In this document: positions 1 through 12,024 of the stretch, piece by piece
Layout: every line of letters begins with the position of its first letter
Numbering within the stretch: position 1 is the first letter of the stretch
DNA from: Henckelia pumila
Taxonomy: Eukaryota; Streptophyta; Magnoliopsida; Lamiales; Gesneriaceae
Direction: 5' to 3'
DNA length: 64,000 bases
Assembly (NCBI RefSeq): GCF_033568475.1
Contig: NC_133121.1
Span: 8,990,001-9,054,000 of the forward strand
Notes under the pieces: generated by a model
The model's database searches: none
The model's input: the letters and a program-made list of their open reading frames with translations, nothing else
Told to the model about the DNA's origin: nothing
Made by a program: the position numbers and the translations under genes

Positions 1-2884
1 TGAGGGAATTGAAACAGCAATTGCAGGATTTTCTTGATAAGGGATAGATTCGTCTGAGTTTTTCTCAGTGGGGAGCACCTGTGTTGTTTGTCAAGAAGAA
101 GGATGGATCGATGCGATTGTGCTTTGATTACAGGCAGTTGAATCGTGTCACCATCAAGAATAAGTATCCGTTGCCACGGATTGATGATAGATTTTGTCAT
201 CGTTTTCATTGATGATATTCTTGTCTACTCTCATGAAAAGAATGAGCATGCACAACATCTGAGGATTGTTTTGTAGACGTTACAAGATAAGCAACTATAT
301 GCGAAATTGAGCAAGTGCGAATTCTGGCTTGATCGGGTAGTATTTCTTGGTCATGTAATTTCTAGTGAAGGAATATCTGTTGATCCTAGTAAGATAGAGG
401 CAGTGTTAAACTGGTTTCGTCTGATGACGGTTGCTGAGATTCGAATTTTCTTGGGTCTAGCTGGTAATTACCGTCGGTTCATCGAGAATTTTGCACAGTT
501 GGTTAGGCCTTTGACTCAGCTTACACGGAAATATGTTGCCTTCATTTGGTCCTCGGATTGTGAGGAGTCATTTCACGAGCTGCGTAGACGTTTTACTACT
601 GCACCTGTGCTAGCTCTACCTTCTGGATCGGGAGGTTATGTTGTCTATACTGATGCCTTTGGTCAGGGGTTAGGATGTTTTTTGACACAGCATGGACATG
701 TTATTGCATATGCTTCTCGACAGTTGAAGACGCATGAGGTGAATTATCCAATGCATGATCTTGAGCTAGCCGCCATTGTATTTGCACTCAAGATTTGGAG
801 ACATTATCTTTATGGCAAGAAATTTGAGATATTCACGGATCACAAAAGTCTGAAATATTTATTCACTCAGGCGGAGTTGAATATGCGACAGGGACGCTGG
901 ATGGATCTCCTGAAAGATTATGATTGTGAAATCAAATATCATCCAGGTTCTGCTAATCTTATTGTTGATGTCTTGAGTCGGCAGGTGAGACTTTTTGCAC
1001 TTCAGACTAGTGAAATATTTCATATGGTTCAGGAGTGTTGTTCACTGAGTTTTACGCTCAAGCACAAGAAAGGAAAAAATGGGATTCGGTTGTATACTAT
1101 TTTGTCTGAGCCAACATTGTACTCTCGAATCAGAGAAGCTCAGATATCTGATGTTAAGACTCAGCTTTTGACACGTCTAGACAATGGAGTTAATACATCT
1201 GGATTCCATTATCAGGCAGATGGTTTATTGTGCTTATTGAATCGAGTGGTTGTACCTGATTTTGCGGAGCTCAGGAATGATATTTTTTCTCAAGGTCACA
1301 GGAGTCGATTGTCAGTTCATCCTGGTAGTATGAAAATGTATAAGGACTTGCGAACTAGATTCTAGTGGAAAGGGATGAAGCGGAGTGTATATCAGTTTGT
1401 TTCGAGATGTTTGGTTTGTCAACAGGTCAAGGTTGAACATCGACGACCAGGTGGATTACTGCAAAATCTTGAGATTCCTGAATGGAAGTGGGAGCACGTG
1501 ACTATGGATTTTGTCACCCACTTGCCTATGACTTCACGTCAGTGTGATGCTATGTGGGTCGATGTTGACCATTTGACGAAATCAGCACACTTTATTCCTT
1601 AAAACCAAGAGTATTCTTATGATCACATGGCACGCTTATATATCCAGGAGATAGTGCGATTGCATGGAATTCCAGTGAGCATAGTCAGTGATAGAGACCC
1701 GTGATTTACCTCACGTTTCTGGGATAGTTTTCAGCAGGTGTTGGGTACCACTCTGAGTTTGAGCACTGCATATCATCCAAAGTCTGATGGGCAGTCAGAG
1801 CGCACTATTCGTACACTGGAGGATATGCTACGTTCTTCTATCATGGACTTTGGCTTATCTTGGCAGGATCAATTACCTTTGATCGAATTTGCTTACAATA
1901 ACAGTTATCATTGTAGTATTGATATGGCACCTTTCGAGACATTGTATGTTCGACGATGTCGTACTCCATTATTCTGGGATGAGATAGGAGAATGACAAGT
2001 CGAGGGTCCTGAGTTGGTGCAGCAGATTGTAGACAAGGTAGATTTGATCAAGCGGAGGATCAAAGTTGCTCAAGATAGACAAGCCAGTTATTTTAATATT
2101 CATCGCAGGCCATTGCAGTTTGATCCTGGTAAATATGTGTTCTTACGAGTGTCACCTTTCAGGAAGGTGATGAGATTCGGTGTGAAAGGCAAGTTATCAC
2201 CTCGTTTCATTGGGCCTTTCCAGATACTGGAGAAGATTGGAGATGTCGCTTATCGTTTGGAGTTATCGCCATATCTTTCCAGTATACATGATGTTTTCCA
2301 TGTGTCGTTACTTCGACAGTACATAGCTGATGAATCTCATATTATCCAGCCTACTGATGTTCAGCTAGAGTCAGATCTGTCGTATGTTGAACGACCACTC
2401 CGTATCCTAGACAGGAAGGAGAAAGTTATTCGGAACAAGACTATACCACTTGTGATGGTACAGTGACAGCGCCGAGGCGTTGAAGAAGCAACTTAGGAAA
2501 TAGATATCCGTATGTGATCAGAATGTCCTGAGTTGTTTGCTTTATACTTTTGATTAACATGTAAAGATGTAATTACAGTTGTTGTAATAAACATGGTTGT
2601 TATCTTAATTTATCTTTAGATTTTATTTCGCGGACGAAATGTCTAAATGTGGGGAGAATGTAGTAACCCAGATTCCATTTTAAGATAATGATATGTTAAA
2701 CATGATTAAGAGTTATTAATTAACCAATTTCAGGGCTTAATCGGACTTCAGAATTACCAGATGGATCGCTACATATAAAGGTAGTAGCCAAGTTCCACTT
2801 TACATGCTATGATATGGCATATAATTTTAAAAGTGGCAAAACATAATTGAGTCTTTATTTGGTGAAAATAAGTGGAAAATCAGC

Positions 2885-3163
2885 TTCGGAACGTCCGAAA
2901 ATGGTAGGAAGGTTCCCGGGGGTCTCGGATAGTTCGGACGCACCGAAATGAGTTCGGACCACCCGAACTCAGATACCAAGTTCGGACCATCCAAACCCAG
3001 TTAGGAGGATCCGAACCCAGCTCTATGGAGGCTCCTAACCCAGTTCGGAGGCTCCGAACTCCCTCAGCCAGCGATGCTAGATAACTAATCCCCGATTTTT
3101 GACAAGTGTCGGGCATGCAGGTTCGGAGGGTCCGAACCCCAGTTCGGAGGCTCCGAACTCCGG
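2885..3163. promoter_or_regulatory. Array of eight GTTCGGA-N3-TCCGAAC palindromes in the LTR
   Basis: About eight copies of an imperfect 15-17-bp palindrome lie within 280 bp, for example at 2885-2899, 2952-2968, 3042-3058, 3121-3137 and 3141-3157. Half-site sequence (TTCGGA / TCCGAA) is conserved while the central three bases vary. The array ends a few bases upstream of a TATA box, so it sits where an LTR enhancer would. Binding by a dimeric host factor is inference. Confidence 0.6.
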
Positions 3164-3174
3164 CAGATTTTGCC

Positions 3175-3182
3175 TATAAATA
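3175..3182 (+). promoter_or_regulatory. TATA box of the LTR promoter
   Basis: TATAAATA lies 12 bp after the last palindrome and within the LTR, in the right place for an RNA polymerase II promoter of the element. Confidence 0.5.
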
Positions 3183-3810
3183 GGGCAATTCGGACGCAAA
3201 ATTAGATATAAATCAAGTATTCCGAGTGTTCAGTTTATAGTAAGCGTTATATAGAGGGCCCTATCGATAATAGTGAGATTCTGGAATAACAAAGAAGTTG
3301 TTATAGTCATCCAGAGTCAGCTCAAAGGGCTTACTACGGACGAAGGTATGGTTCGGGAATCTATTTAAGTTTTGGGAGTACTTATTAGCTTAGTTAAGGC
3401 TTATAGAACTTGTGTAGTGATACGGTGAACTTTTAAATATAGTCTTGGAACCTAGGATCCTACTAGACTCGAACTAGCCTAGAGGTACGTACACATTGAC
3501 TGAGATTGCCAGCGAGTATACTTGTTTATATGTTGCATTTATTTGGCATTATTATATGGCATGATGTATGTTTTACCGTTTTCTATATTCATTTATCATG
3601 TGCACATACACTTTGAGCCTATATCTTGATATACCTGATTATAGAGCCGCTCAGCTCTATACTCGATAGTCTGTCACTAAGAGTACCGCGACGGCGGGGA
3701 CATGTATGTCTGACTACTCTGGTGTACCAGACGAGTGTGGTTGCACCCAGAGGTTGATCCGTGCGGTGGCAGCACTCATGTGGCGCCGGTACTGAGCATG
3801 ACTTTTTAGA

Positions 3811-6240
3811 TGACCCTTTACCAGTCATCATGTTGCTTTCTCTTCCAGATTTTTTGAAACAATTTATTATTGAAACAGATGCTTCTTAGGTAGGAGTGGA
3901 TGGATTACTAATGCAGGACGGCCATCCTTTAGATTATTTTAGCAAAAAGTTGGATCCAAGAATGCAGCAAGCCTCAACTTATGTTCGTGAAATGTATGCT
4001 ATCACTGAGGCAGTGGCTAAGTGGCGTCAATATATTTTGGGTCAGGAATTCATCATACGGACAGACCATAAAAGTTTGAAGGAATTATTTTCACAAACAA
4101 TACAAACTCCGGAGCAGCAAATGTTTGTGCGAAAGTTACTGGGTTACAAATTCTTAATCGAATACAAACCTGGTCGAGAGAACTCAGCACCTGATTCACT
4201 ATCCAGAATGCATGAAGAAGGGGAGGATCGGGAACATCAGCTACAATTTTCCATCCGATCTCAACCTGTGTACAGTTTTCTGGAAATACTTCGACAAGAA
4301 AATGTTTCTTTAGCAGAGATGATTGATATCCATAAGCGCCTTCAGGATAACTCCGATCATCTTCACGGGTTTTCGGTGCGAGATGGTATACTCCTGTATC
4401 TTGGGAAGTATTACCTAGCTAAGGACTCGAGTTTGAAGGAAATGATGCTACAATAGTTTCACAGTTCACCTATGGAGGACATGCCGGGGTACAACGTACA
4501 TACATGCGTTTTACAACCAATTTTTATTGGAATGGGTTACGAAAATCAGTCAAGGATGTTTGTGGCTCAATGTTACACATGTCAAACTACTAAATACTCC
4601 ATCGAGTGACCCTTTGGGCTGATGCACCCTACTGAAATTCCAGAACAAGTTTGGGAAGACTTGGCCCTTGATTTTATAGTCGGTTTACCATGATCCAAGG
4701 GAAACACCGCTATTCTTGTGGTTATTGACAGATTTACTACGTATGCTCACCTTGGCCCTCTATCCACTTCGCATACGGCAAGCCAAGTGGCTGATCTTTT
4801 CTGTTCGATGGTCATTCGCTTGCATGGAGTGCCTCGCTCCATCATTTCAGATAGAGATCCCATATTCACTAGCAAGTTTTGGCGAAGGATCTTTGAACTT
4901 ATGGGAACTCGTTTACGAATGAGTTCGGTTTACCATCCACAAACGGATGGGAAAACAGAAGTACTCAATCGATGTTTAGAGCAATATTTACGAGCTTTTG
5001 TTGCGGAAAAACCCACATCTTGGGCTGAGTTTTTGAGTTGGGCGAAATATCATTATAATACCAGCAATCATTCTTCTACTGGGATGACTCCCTTCCATGC
5101 AGTTTATGGCCGATCTCCGCCTACCATTCCTACATATATATGCGAGGGACAACAACCTTAATAGAAGTTGAGCAAGAATTAATTAAGATGAGATCCTCAA
5201 GAAGCTAAGACAACATTTGACCCATTCCCAACAACGAATGAAACAGTTAGCTGATACCAAGCGAAAAGAGAAGCATTTTAACGTGGGGGATTTAGTTCTG
5301 CTCAAGATGATTCCCTATCGTCAGACCACCGTGGCTACCAGATTACATCCTAAGCTCGGTCGTCGTTTTTTTGGGCCGTATCCGGTTACTGCTAAGGTAG
5401 GGGAGGTCGCTTATACTCTTCAGCTACCACCTTCTAGCCAGATTCATCCCACTTTTCATGTGTCACAACTCAAATCGTTCCACGGCGCTGCCCCAGACAC
5501 CAGTGATCAGCTTCCAGTTCACTTTTTCAATAGCAAACCTATTGCATTTCCAGCTGCTATTCTGGCCATGCGAATTGTTACTATCAAAGATCAACAAGTC
5601 AAACAAATTTTGGTGCAATGGTCTCACAGTTACCCAGACGATGCCACATGGGAGAACTTCCATGAAATGTGCTCATTATATCTGAATTACACCTTGAGGA
5701 CAAGGTGAATTTTGATGATGGAGGGAGTCATATGGATATAAAAATTGATAATAACCCAATCTTAATGGATCAACAATTAAAGGATTGGGCCACCAAAGGA
5801 ATACTATGTCAAGATCAAGCTCATCCTCAAAATCATATGGTCTCAAGTGCTGAAGCCTCAAAAGTGGGGGAAGAAGAGAAACCAAGAGAAATTGCAGAAG
5901 CTTCGAGAGTGCGCAAAGTGCCGGCATGGATGAAAGATTACGTCACCTAGGAGAAGGACCACACGATTGAGCACAAACAAACTAACCGTCTGCGCAATCG
6001 CACTACCGATTGAGAATCTTTTATGTTGCTTAGTTATTATCTCAGAGGGTATAAATAATGAAGAAGACCATCTCGTTGTATTTTTATCGAGAATTATATG
6101 AATGCATTGTAAGAGTTTGGCACAGACTCGAAGTGTGCGAATTTCTTTCTTATTATCTTACCTTGAAAATTGACAGAACGAAAGACTCGGGTGACATTGC
6201 AATAACAGAGAAAGGCTCACAAGCAAGGACGGATCTAGCT
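3811..6240 (+). mobile_element. Second Ty3/Gypsy fragment (chromovirus, different lineage)
   Basis: This is a pol remnant unlike the first element. RNase H (about 3811-4200) carries IIETDAS and RTDHKSLKELF, and integrase core (about 4640-5160) carries ISDRDPIFTSKFW and HPQTDGKTEV. A chromodomain-type tail (about 5220-5690) has HPTFHVSQLK and a following DATWE motif. A short tail region follows to about 5950. The stretch 5960-6240 has no coding signal but contains TATAAATA at 6050-6057 and may be LTR sequence. Sequence style suggests a Reina- or CRM-like chromovirus, not certain. It is broken at several points. Confidence 0.8.
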
Positions 6241-6396
6241 TAGGCCAATCCTAGGCTGTAGCCCACCCCGAAATATTTTTTTATTATATATGTAAGTTTT
6301 TTTACTTAATCCAATAAACTTACTTTTGACACCGAAAGTCTAGCCCATATTCTTAAGTCTAGTGCACAACTTCATTTTTGGGAGGAAAATTACATT

Positions 6397-6712
6397 TTGG
6401 TCCTATAAGTTTTGTCATTTTATGATTTTGATTCTCTATATATATTATCAAATTTCAGTTTTAGTCAAACAATTTTTTTGGTAATTCTAGTTTTTTTTAT
6501 TGGAAGTTCTAATTTAGCACTATACACTCCAGTGTCATACCAATATTGCATTGTTTCTATGTCAGAGCCAAGTCGAAAAAAATTTGAAAGTTGCCAAAAA
6601 AAAAAAAACAAAGATATCGAACAAAAATTGAAATTTGACAATATAGAAGATCAAAATCCTAAAGACAAACATATAAAATCAAAAACACGGTTTTGGTGTG
6701 TTTGGGATGAGA
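6397..6712. repeat. Inverted-repeat MITE-like unit
   Basis: A left arm near 6418-6465 and a right arm near 6610-6690 are inverted copies at roughly 80% by eye, sharing the core ATCAAATTTCAG / inverted TTGAAATTTGACA and GATTTTGAT / ATCAAAATC. They surround a ~150-bp middle. This is typical of a decayed foldback MITE. No target duplication could be fixed. Short open frames here are chance. Confidence 0.5.
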
Positions 6713-7029
6713 AATTTGATTTTGGTTTTGAAGTTTGGCTGGGAAATGAATCTCTACATGGATGGATTATTCTTTGATTTCTAGTGACTAGTGATGTTCT
6801 TGAATTGCTCTACCAAGGTGAGTTGCTGGTTTGCTATGCCAATTATTGATATGAAGTCGTGGATGCATTTCTGGATATATCATGGTTTATTATTGTAAAT
6901 TTGTGCGTAACAATTAGTTGGTTTCATAATATGTATTGAGAATTTTATTTTATTTTATTTTTTCCATTGAAAAATTCATATTAAAGAATTTATGGGTTCG
7001 TTTTGGAGGTATCGTGGAGCCACTTTATT
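6713..7029. other. AT-rich stretch with no recognised gene
   Basis: I see no coding exon, RNA gene or clear transposon end here. The sequence leads directly into the tandem array that follows. Confidence 0.4.
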
Positions 7030-8441
7030 CTATCTAATAATTTCTTGAATACTTAATAACATTGTAATAAACGAAAAATAAATATTTCTCAACAAGTTCT
7101 CTTATTTAAAAATAAGATTTTTTTTACGATTAAATGACATTCTAATAACCTCTATCTTATGTAAAAATAAAATATTAATTTTTCTGTGATCAGTATTATC
7201 TTTTCTATCAAAAGTAATAATTTTTATGTTGCAAATATTACTCCTAAAATATTAATCGTCAACTTCTGTTTAATAATTTATTGACGACTTAATAACATTT
7301 TTAATAAACAAAGGAAAATAAAAATTTCTTAACACAGTGTTCTTATTCAAAAATAAGACTTTTTTGACAACTTAATAGAATTTAATAATCTATATCTTAT
7401 TAAAAAGTAAAATATTATTTTTTTTGAAAAATATTATTTTTTATATAAAAAATAATAATTTTATTTTACAAAAATTATTAATCGCCAACTTTTATCTAAT
7501 AATTTCTTGACGACTTAATAACAATATTTTAATAAAGAAAGGAAAATAAAAATTCCTTAATATAGCACTCTTGTTAAAAAATAAGACTTCTTTAACGACT
7601 TAATGACATTATGATAATCTTTATTTTATTCAATCTATTGTTAAAAAATAAGACTTTTTTTAACGAATTAATGATATTATAATAATCTCTATCTTATTCA
7701 AAAATAAAATATTAATTTTTTTTGAAAATTATAACTTTTCTATCAAAAGTAATAATTTTTATGTTACAAATATTAATTCTAAAGTATTAATCACCAACTT
7801 TTGTCTAATAATTTCTTGATGAATTAATGACGTTTTTAATATAAAAAAAAATTCTTAACATAGTGCTCTTATTAAAAAATAAGACTTTCTTAACAACTTG
7901 ATGGAATTCTAATAATATATATCTTATTCAAAAATAAAATATTATTTTTTCTATGAAAAATATTATTTTCTCGATCAAAAATAATAGTTTTTATGTTACA
8001 AATATTACTTCTAAAGTATTGATCAAATTTTGTCTAATAATTTTTTTATGAATTAATGATGTTTTTAATATAAAAAAAAAAGAAAAATAAAAATTTCATA
8101 ACATAGTGCTCATATTAAAAAAAATAAGACTTTTTTAACAACTTGATGGAATTCTAATAATCTATATCTTATTCAAAAATATTTTTTTGTGAAAAATATT
8201 ATTTTTGCGATCAAAAGTAATAGTTTTTATGTTACAAAGATTATTAATTGCCAACTTCTATAATAATTTCTTGACGACTTAATAACATTTAATAAATAAA
8301 AGAAATTAAAATTTCTTTAACATAGTGCTCTTATTCAAAAATAATAATTTTTTAACAACTTAATGACATTCTAATATTCTCTATCTTATTCAAAAAATAT
8401 TATCTTTTATATCAAAAGTAATGATTTTTATTTTACAAATA

Positions 8442-8662
8442 TCTTTACTATTTTATTAAGGCTGAGAGCCTTAAAGAAACTGTTTTGGTGTCTTGATCTG
8501 AATTTTTTTAATCCAAAAATACCTTATCCACTCATTCATGTTTTTTCTATTATTTTCAATTTACACTTTTTTCCTCCGTGAGGACTGCTTTCATACCTAT
8601 ATATACATAAATAATATTTATGTTTTACGTTGCACACACATCGGGTGTGCCTCAATTGCTAG
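8442..8662 (+). mobile_element. Small non-autonomous Helitron (221 bp)
   Basis: The element begins TCTTTACTATTTTATTAAG after a host A (8441) and ends in CTAG before a host T (8663), which is the AT target rule of Helitrons. A hairpin, GCACAC (8632-8637) pairing with GTGTGC (8645-8650), lies eight bases before the CTAG end, as the family requires. Removing 8442-8662 restores ACAAATATTACTTTTAAAGT, the expected sequence of the surrounding tandem array, so both ends are supported independently. It has no coding capacity. Confidence 0.88.
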
Positions 8663-8945
8663 TTACTTTTAAAGTATTAAATTATTAATCTCCACCTTCT
8701 GTTTAATAATTTTTTTGACGAATTAATAACATTTTTTTGAGGAAAAATTAATAACATTTTTAATAAACAAGAAAAATAAAAATTCTTAAAATAGTGCTTT
8801 TGTTCAAAAAAAAAACTTCCTTCACAACTTAATGGTATTTTAATAATCCATATCTTATTTAAAAATAAAATATTACTTTTTTTGAAAAAAATATTACTTT
8901 TTCTATAATAAACAAATAATAGTTTTTATTTTACAAATATTATTA

Positions 8946-9761
8946 GGGGAGTGTTATTTACGCTCCAATTTTTATTAAACACACTTCATTCATTATTTTT
9001 GTACTACAAATTGACTATATTACCTTTTAATAATTTTAGTAAATTCCTCAATATACTCTCATAAATTCCTAAAATAAGTTTCTAAACTTTAACAACTCAA
9101 AATATTATAGTTATATTTGTCAATATTTTTAAATATAGAATACAAACAAATTTTAAAAAATTATTGATCAAAATAACGTTCATATTATGTTGTACGTATT
9201 TCCAATTTTTAAATAATAAATCGATAATATTTCATTCTTATTTTTTCATAATTTATGCTAATTTTTATTTTAACTTTAAAAACCAAAATTTTAATTTAAT
9301 CACAATATCTAATGAAAGATATATGGCTACCAATAAAAAAGTATATTTTTTTAAAATATATATATGTAAATTTAAATATTATCTCAAACACTTTAACTTT
9401 TAGATAAATAAAAATTTTGTAACCCGTTAGGTTTATGTATTATATAAAAAATATCTAATAACATTTTGTATAATGTACAAAATATTGAGATATAATATGA
9501 ATAATATTAACTTTTTAAGAATAATAAAATATTTTTTTTGTTTTATAATTTATTTGCATATGAAAAAAAACGTTACCATTTTTTTGAGATATTAAAATTT
9601 TAGTTGTAAAAAATATAAGGATTGGATTTGGGTTTTCTAAAGTCACTATAAATTTTATTGTATAGGAAAGTAATTAATTAGATGGTTATCTTGTCCATAA
9701 AAAATTATATTGATAAAGTGAAGTATTATTAACACTTTTTGAAGTGTAAATAACACTCCCT
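8946..9761. mobile_element. Mutator-type MITE (816 bp) with 9-bp target duplication
   Basis: The left end reads GGGGAGTGTTATTTACGCTC and the right end, reversed, AGGGAGTGTTATTTACACTT: terminal inverted repeats of about 20 bp with a few mismatches. The 9-bp sequence ATATTATTA flanks both sides (8937-8945 and 9762-9770). Removing the element and one duplication restores the tandem-array unit. A 9-bp duplication fits the Mutator superfamily. The interior is very AT-rich and has no transposase; a 79-codon open frame inside looks like chance. Confidence 0.82.
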
Positions 9762-10065
9762 ATATTATTATCGCCAAATTTTGTATATTCTTAACGACTT
9801 AATAACATTTTAATAAACAAAGGAAAATAAAATTTCTTAATATAGTGATATTATTCAAAAATAAGATTTTTTTTACGATTTAATGACATTTTAATAATCT
9901 CTATCTTATTCAAAAATAAAATATTACTTTTTTTTTGTGAAAAGTATCATCTTTTCTATCAAAAGTAATGGTTTTTATTTAATTTCTTGACGAATTAATA
10001 ACATTTTTAATTAAAAAAAAGAAAATAATTTTTTTTTAATATAATGCTCTTGTTTAAAAATAAAG

Positions 10066-10426
10066 TTCGCCAGATCACAGCCAATTTATAAATTTAATTT
10101 GGTATAGACATGTAACATATTCAATCCATATTTTCTATACCAAACGATTCATGGTACACAGATTAAAAAATCGACGCCAACGTATGATTCATACTCGAAG
10201 ATTAAATATGAAATAAAATAAAATTGTGAGAGCAACAACCACCAATCATACTTCGTGTAATACGCAAGAACAATGGATTCAGAGGGTAAGGATGAAATGT
10301 TACAATGGTCCATCTATAGTTGTGCTAAAAACTGTAGATTCATAGGTTTGTTGGAGATGGTAAATAAAATAGATACCTGTATATTCACCCTTATTGTTGA
10401 GATGAGAATGCAAATCCTTCAAAACC
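10066..10426. other. Stretch leading out of the array, no gene recognised
   Basis: The sequence changes from the tandem array to ordinary AT-rich DNA at about 10066. The last part (about 10300-10426) lies downstream of the CWC22-like exon on the minus strand and may be captured intron. Confidence 0.35.
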
Positions 10427-10946
10427 TTATAGAACATGCAGCAGTTTAATAAGAAATGCGAGATCATATAACTCACCTCTTGCCCTGGCTTTAATTTGTT
10501 TTTGAGTAGCTTCTTCAAAATCAACATTGGACATAATGGTCAAGTAGATAATTCTTCGAAGACTGACCACATTTGTCTCTGTCTCATCATTTAATTTCAT
10601 CTGCTCTTCGTCCTCTTCCTCAGATTCTTCATCATCTGAGTCTGCTGCATTGGAATTAGCTTCATCCTCAAATTCGTCACAAAGTTTTGCCTCTTTAATT
10701 ATCATTTCTCATTCTCAGAGAACTGGGGATCCGACTTGAAGATATCTGCAATTAATTAAAATATAAAAAGCACTCGAGTTCAGTATAAATGAAACTGAAA
10801 GAGTAACAGATGAAGAGCGGATAATCATCCAGATATACCTAAAGCAATCTCGGGATCAATTTCATCCAGTAGGGAGATCTCGTGTGTTCGTTGATCTTCC
10901 TGCTTCACCAAATCCAGTTCTGCTTTGTCCTCAGATTCTTTCATGT
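10427..10946 (-). pseudogene. CWC22: Fragment of a CWC22-like splicing factor gene (two exons)
   Basis: CWC22 is a spliceosome-associated protein with MIF4G and MA3 domains that helps load the exon junction complex. Two minus-strand exons match the linker between those domains and the start of MA3. The first (about 10946-10839) encodes QRTHEISLLDEIDPEIAL and ends at a GT donor. The second begins after TGCAG at 10745 and restores the family motif DIFKSDPQFSENEK across the junction, in the right phase. A stop then follows directly. Farther down, an acidic run (SDDEESEEEDEEQMK) leads to ETNVVSLRRIIYLTIMSNVD, a family hallmark of MA3. Homology fades soon afterwards in a shifted frame near 10500. 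This is a decayed partial copy, about 130 of ~700-900 residues, probably carried here by a transposon. The gene assignment is firm; the mechanism of arrival is inferred. Confidence 0.82.
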
Positions 10947-10974
10947 TAATGTTTAACATGAAAGAGTTTTATCA

Positions 10975-11155
10975 CTTACAGAAAAGATTTTAGTTGATTC
11001 CATCGTACCCTCATTTGAAGAATGCCGCTGCTTTAGTAACATGCCACCATTTTGCAAGAAGAATTTCTCGCTCGGTTTGGCTAGTCTCTCTTCTGGATGA
11101 TGAAGTGTGAAGAAGTAACGCCAATTACCAAGACCAAGAAGCCTAAGGTCAAACC
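10975..11155 (-). pseudogene. Fragment resembling a wall-associated receptor kinase (WAK-like)
   Basis: One open minus-strand segment of about 60 codons includes KFFLQNGGMLLKQRHSSNEG followed by TMESTKIF, the juxtamembrane stretch that precedes the kinase domain in WAK-like receptor kinases. A CAG acceptor near 11150 precedes it. No membrane segment, extracellular domain or kinase core is present. It lies just upstream of, and on the same strand as, the CWC22-like exons, so a chimeric transcript is possible. The match is to a short motif, so the call is moderate. Confidence 0.55.
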
Positions 11156-11159
11156 TGAA

Positions 11160-12024
11160 ATTTTACATTTTGGCGCAGAGAATAAATTTTATAAGACAGA
11201 GAACTCCATTGAAAAATAAATTTAATGTTTAATGCCAGTTCTTAGTTTGAAACCAGGAAAGATGGAGTTAAAATAAATTGTTTGGGATCTGAATATTAGA
11301 AAACCTTTTCTACCAGTTTCGTATTGAAAGGTACAACTTATGTTACTTGATACTATCACAGGTAAGAGCAACTATAATTTTTCTCTTGGTTCCTCAGCTT
11401 AACGACACACACATAATTGAGTATAGAAAAGAATGGGCTATCAGAAAACATATGGATGGTAAGTACCTAAGTAAACCTCCATTTGTGAAGGATAATTGAA
11501 GCAGCCAAGTCCATCAATTCAGCCATCACCATGAAACCATCGAATTTTGGCCATTCTTTTGATATGCATAGTAGGAGTCTGTCTAAATTTGTTGTGTATA
11601 TTACACCAAAATTCAACATCATACCAAAACACACATGCATTAATTACCTTGATCAGCTTAAATGACAGATGCGGGAGAATGAGAACGCCCTTTTTCTATA
11701 GGACCTTGCCGATGTTGTGCCCTAAATAAACAAAAAGTAATTTAAATCGTGATCAAACTAATCCCATAAATTCTGAAATCTTGTGTACTAAATAAACCAT
11801 TTAATAGCGATCAGATCAAGGCAAACAAAAAAACAAAGCTTTCAGGATCCCACCTCAATCATCATGCACAAAAAGAAATTTAAATCAAAAGTTTCGATTC
11901 CATGAAGCCGAAACAATATGTTCAATGACCCGGTGAAGAAGTACAGAAAATAAACAAACTCAGCAAATGATCTCATAAATTGATCCACAATGAACCATTA
12001 TTTCTTTTCCTGGAAAGAAAAGAC
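11160..12024. other. Non-coding stretch between captured exons
   Basis: I recognise no exon in this interval. It is AT-rich and probably intron or intergenic sequence carried with the neighbouring exon fragments. Confidence 0.35.

Larger units (their letters stand above)
1..3805 (+). mobile_element. Ty3/Gypsy element fragment (Tekay/Del-like chromovirus), 3' part
   Basis: This is the 3' part of an LTR retrotransposon that enters from beyond the left window edge. In order there are remnants of reverse transcriptase (about 1-330, with [10 protein letters not shown]), RNase H (about 610-990, with the DHKSLKYLF motif), the integrase zinc region and core (about 1290-1990, with HPKSDGQSERTIRTLED), and a C-terminal region (about 2010-2470, with HDVFHVSLL) of the type seen in chromodomain Gypsy elements. 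A polypurine tract at 2651-2658 is followed by the 3' LTR. The domain order RT-RH-IN is Gypsy; the wording of the C-terminal part is closest to the Tekay/Del lineage. The copy is broken at several points and is a fossil. The 5' end and any target duplication lie outside the window. Confidence 0.85.
2659..3805 (+). repeat. 3' LTR of the left-edge Gypsy element
   Basis: The LTR starts with TGTAGTAACCC directly after the purine-rich tract GGGGAGAA, as expected for a 3' LTR. It holds an array of short palindromes in its upstream half, a TATA box at 3175-3182 and a GC-richer downstream region. The right boundary is not certain because no partner LTR is present to compare; sequence of a different Gypsy element begins near 3811. 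Confidence 0.6.
7030..10065. repeat. Degenerate tandem array, ~230-bp period, about nine units
   Basis: Units begin near 7032, 7266, 7492, 7802, 8033, 8256, 8700, 9775 and 9977. Each reads, in order, a TAATAATTTCTTGACGACTT-like block, an AATAAGACTTTTTTAAC-like block, a TATCTTATTCAAAAATAAAA block, and an ACAAATATTACTTCTAAAGT-like block. Spacing is 223-234 bp once two later insertions (8442-8662 and 8946-9761 with its duplication) are subtracted; one unit is ~310 bp because of an internal ~60-bp duplication. Units are diverged, so the array is old. It is about 80% A+T by eye and codes for nothing. Confidence 0.8.

Noticed and set aside
2885-3163. Possible CRISPR-like repeat array
   Set aside because: The repeats are short palindromes with irregular spacing inside a plant LTR; there are no spacers of fixed length.
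9164-9403. 79-codon open frame in the AT-rich interior
   Set aside because: It lies wholly inside the Mutator-type MITE, is made of Phe/Ile/Asn/Lys-rich low-complexity sequence and matches no transposase.
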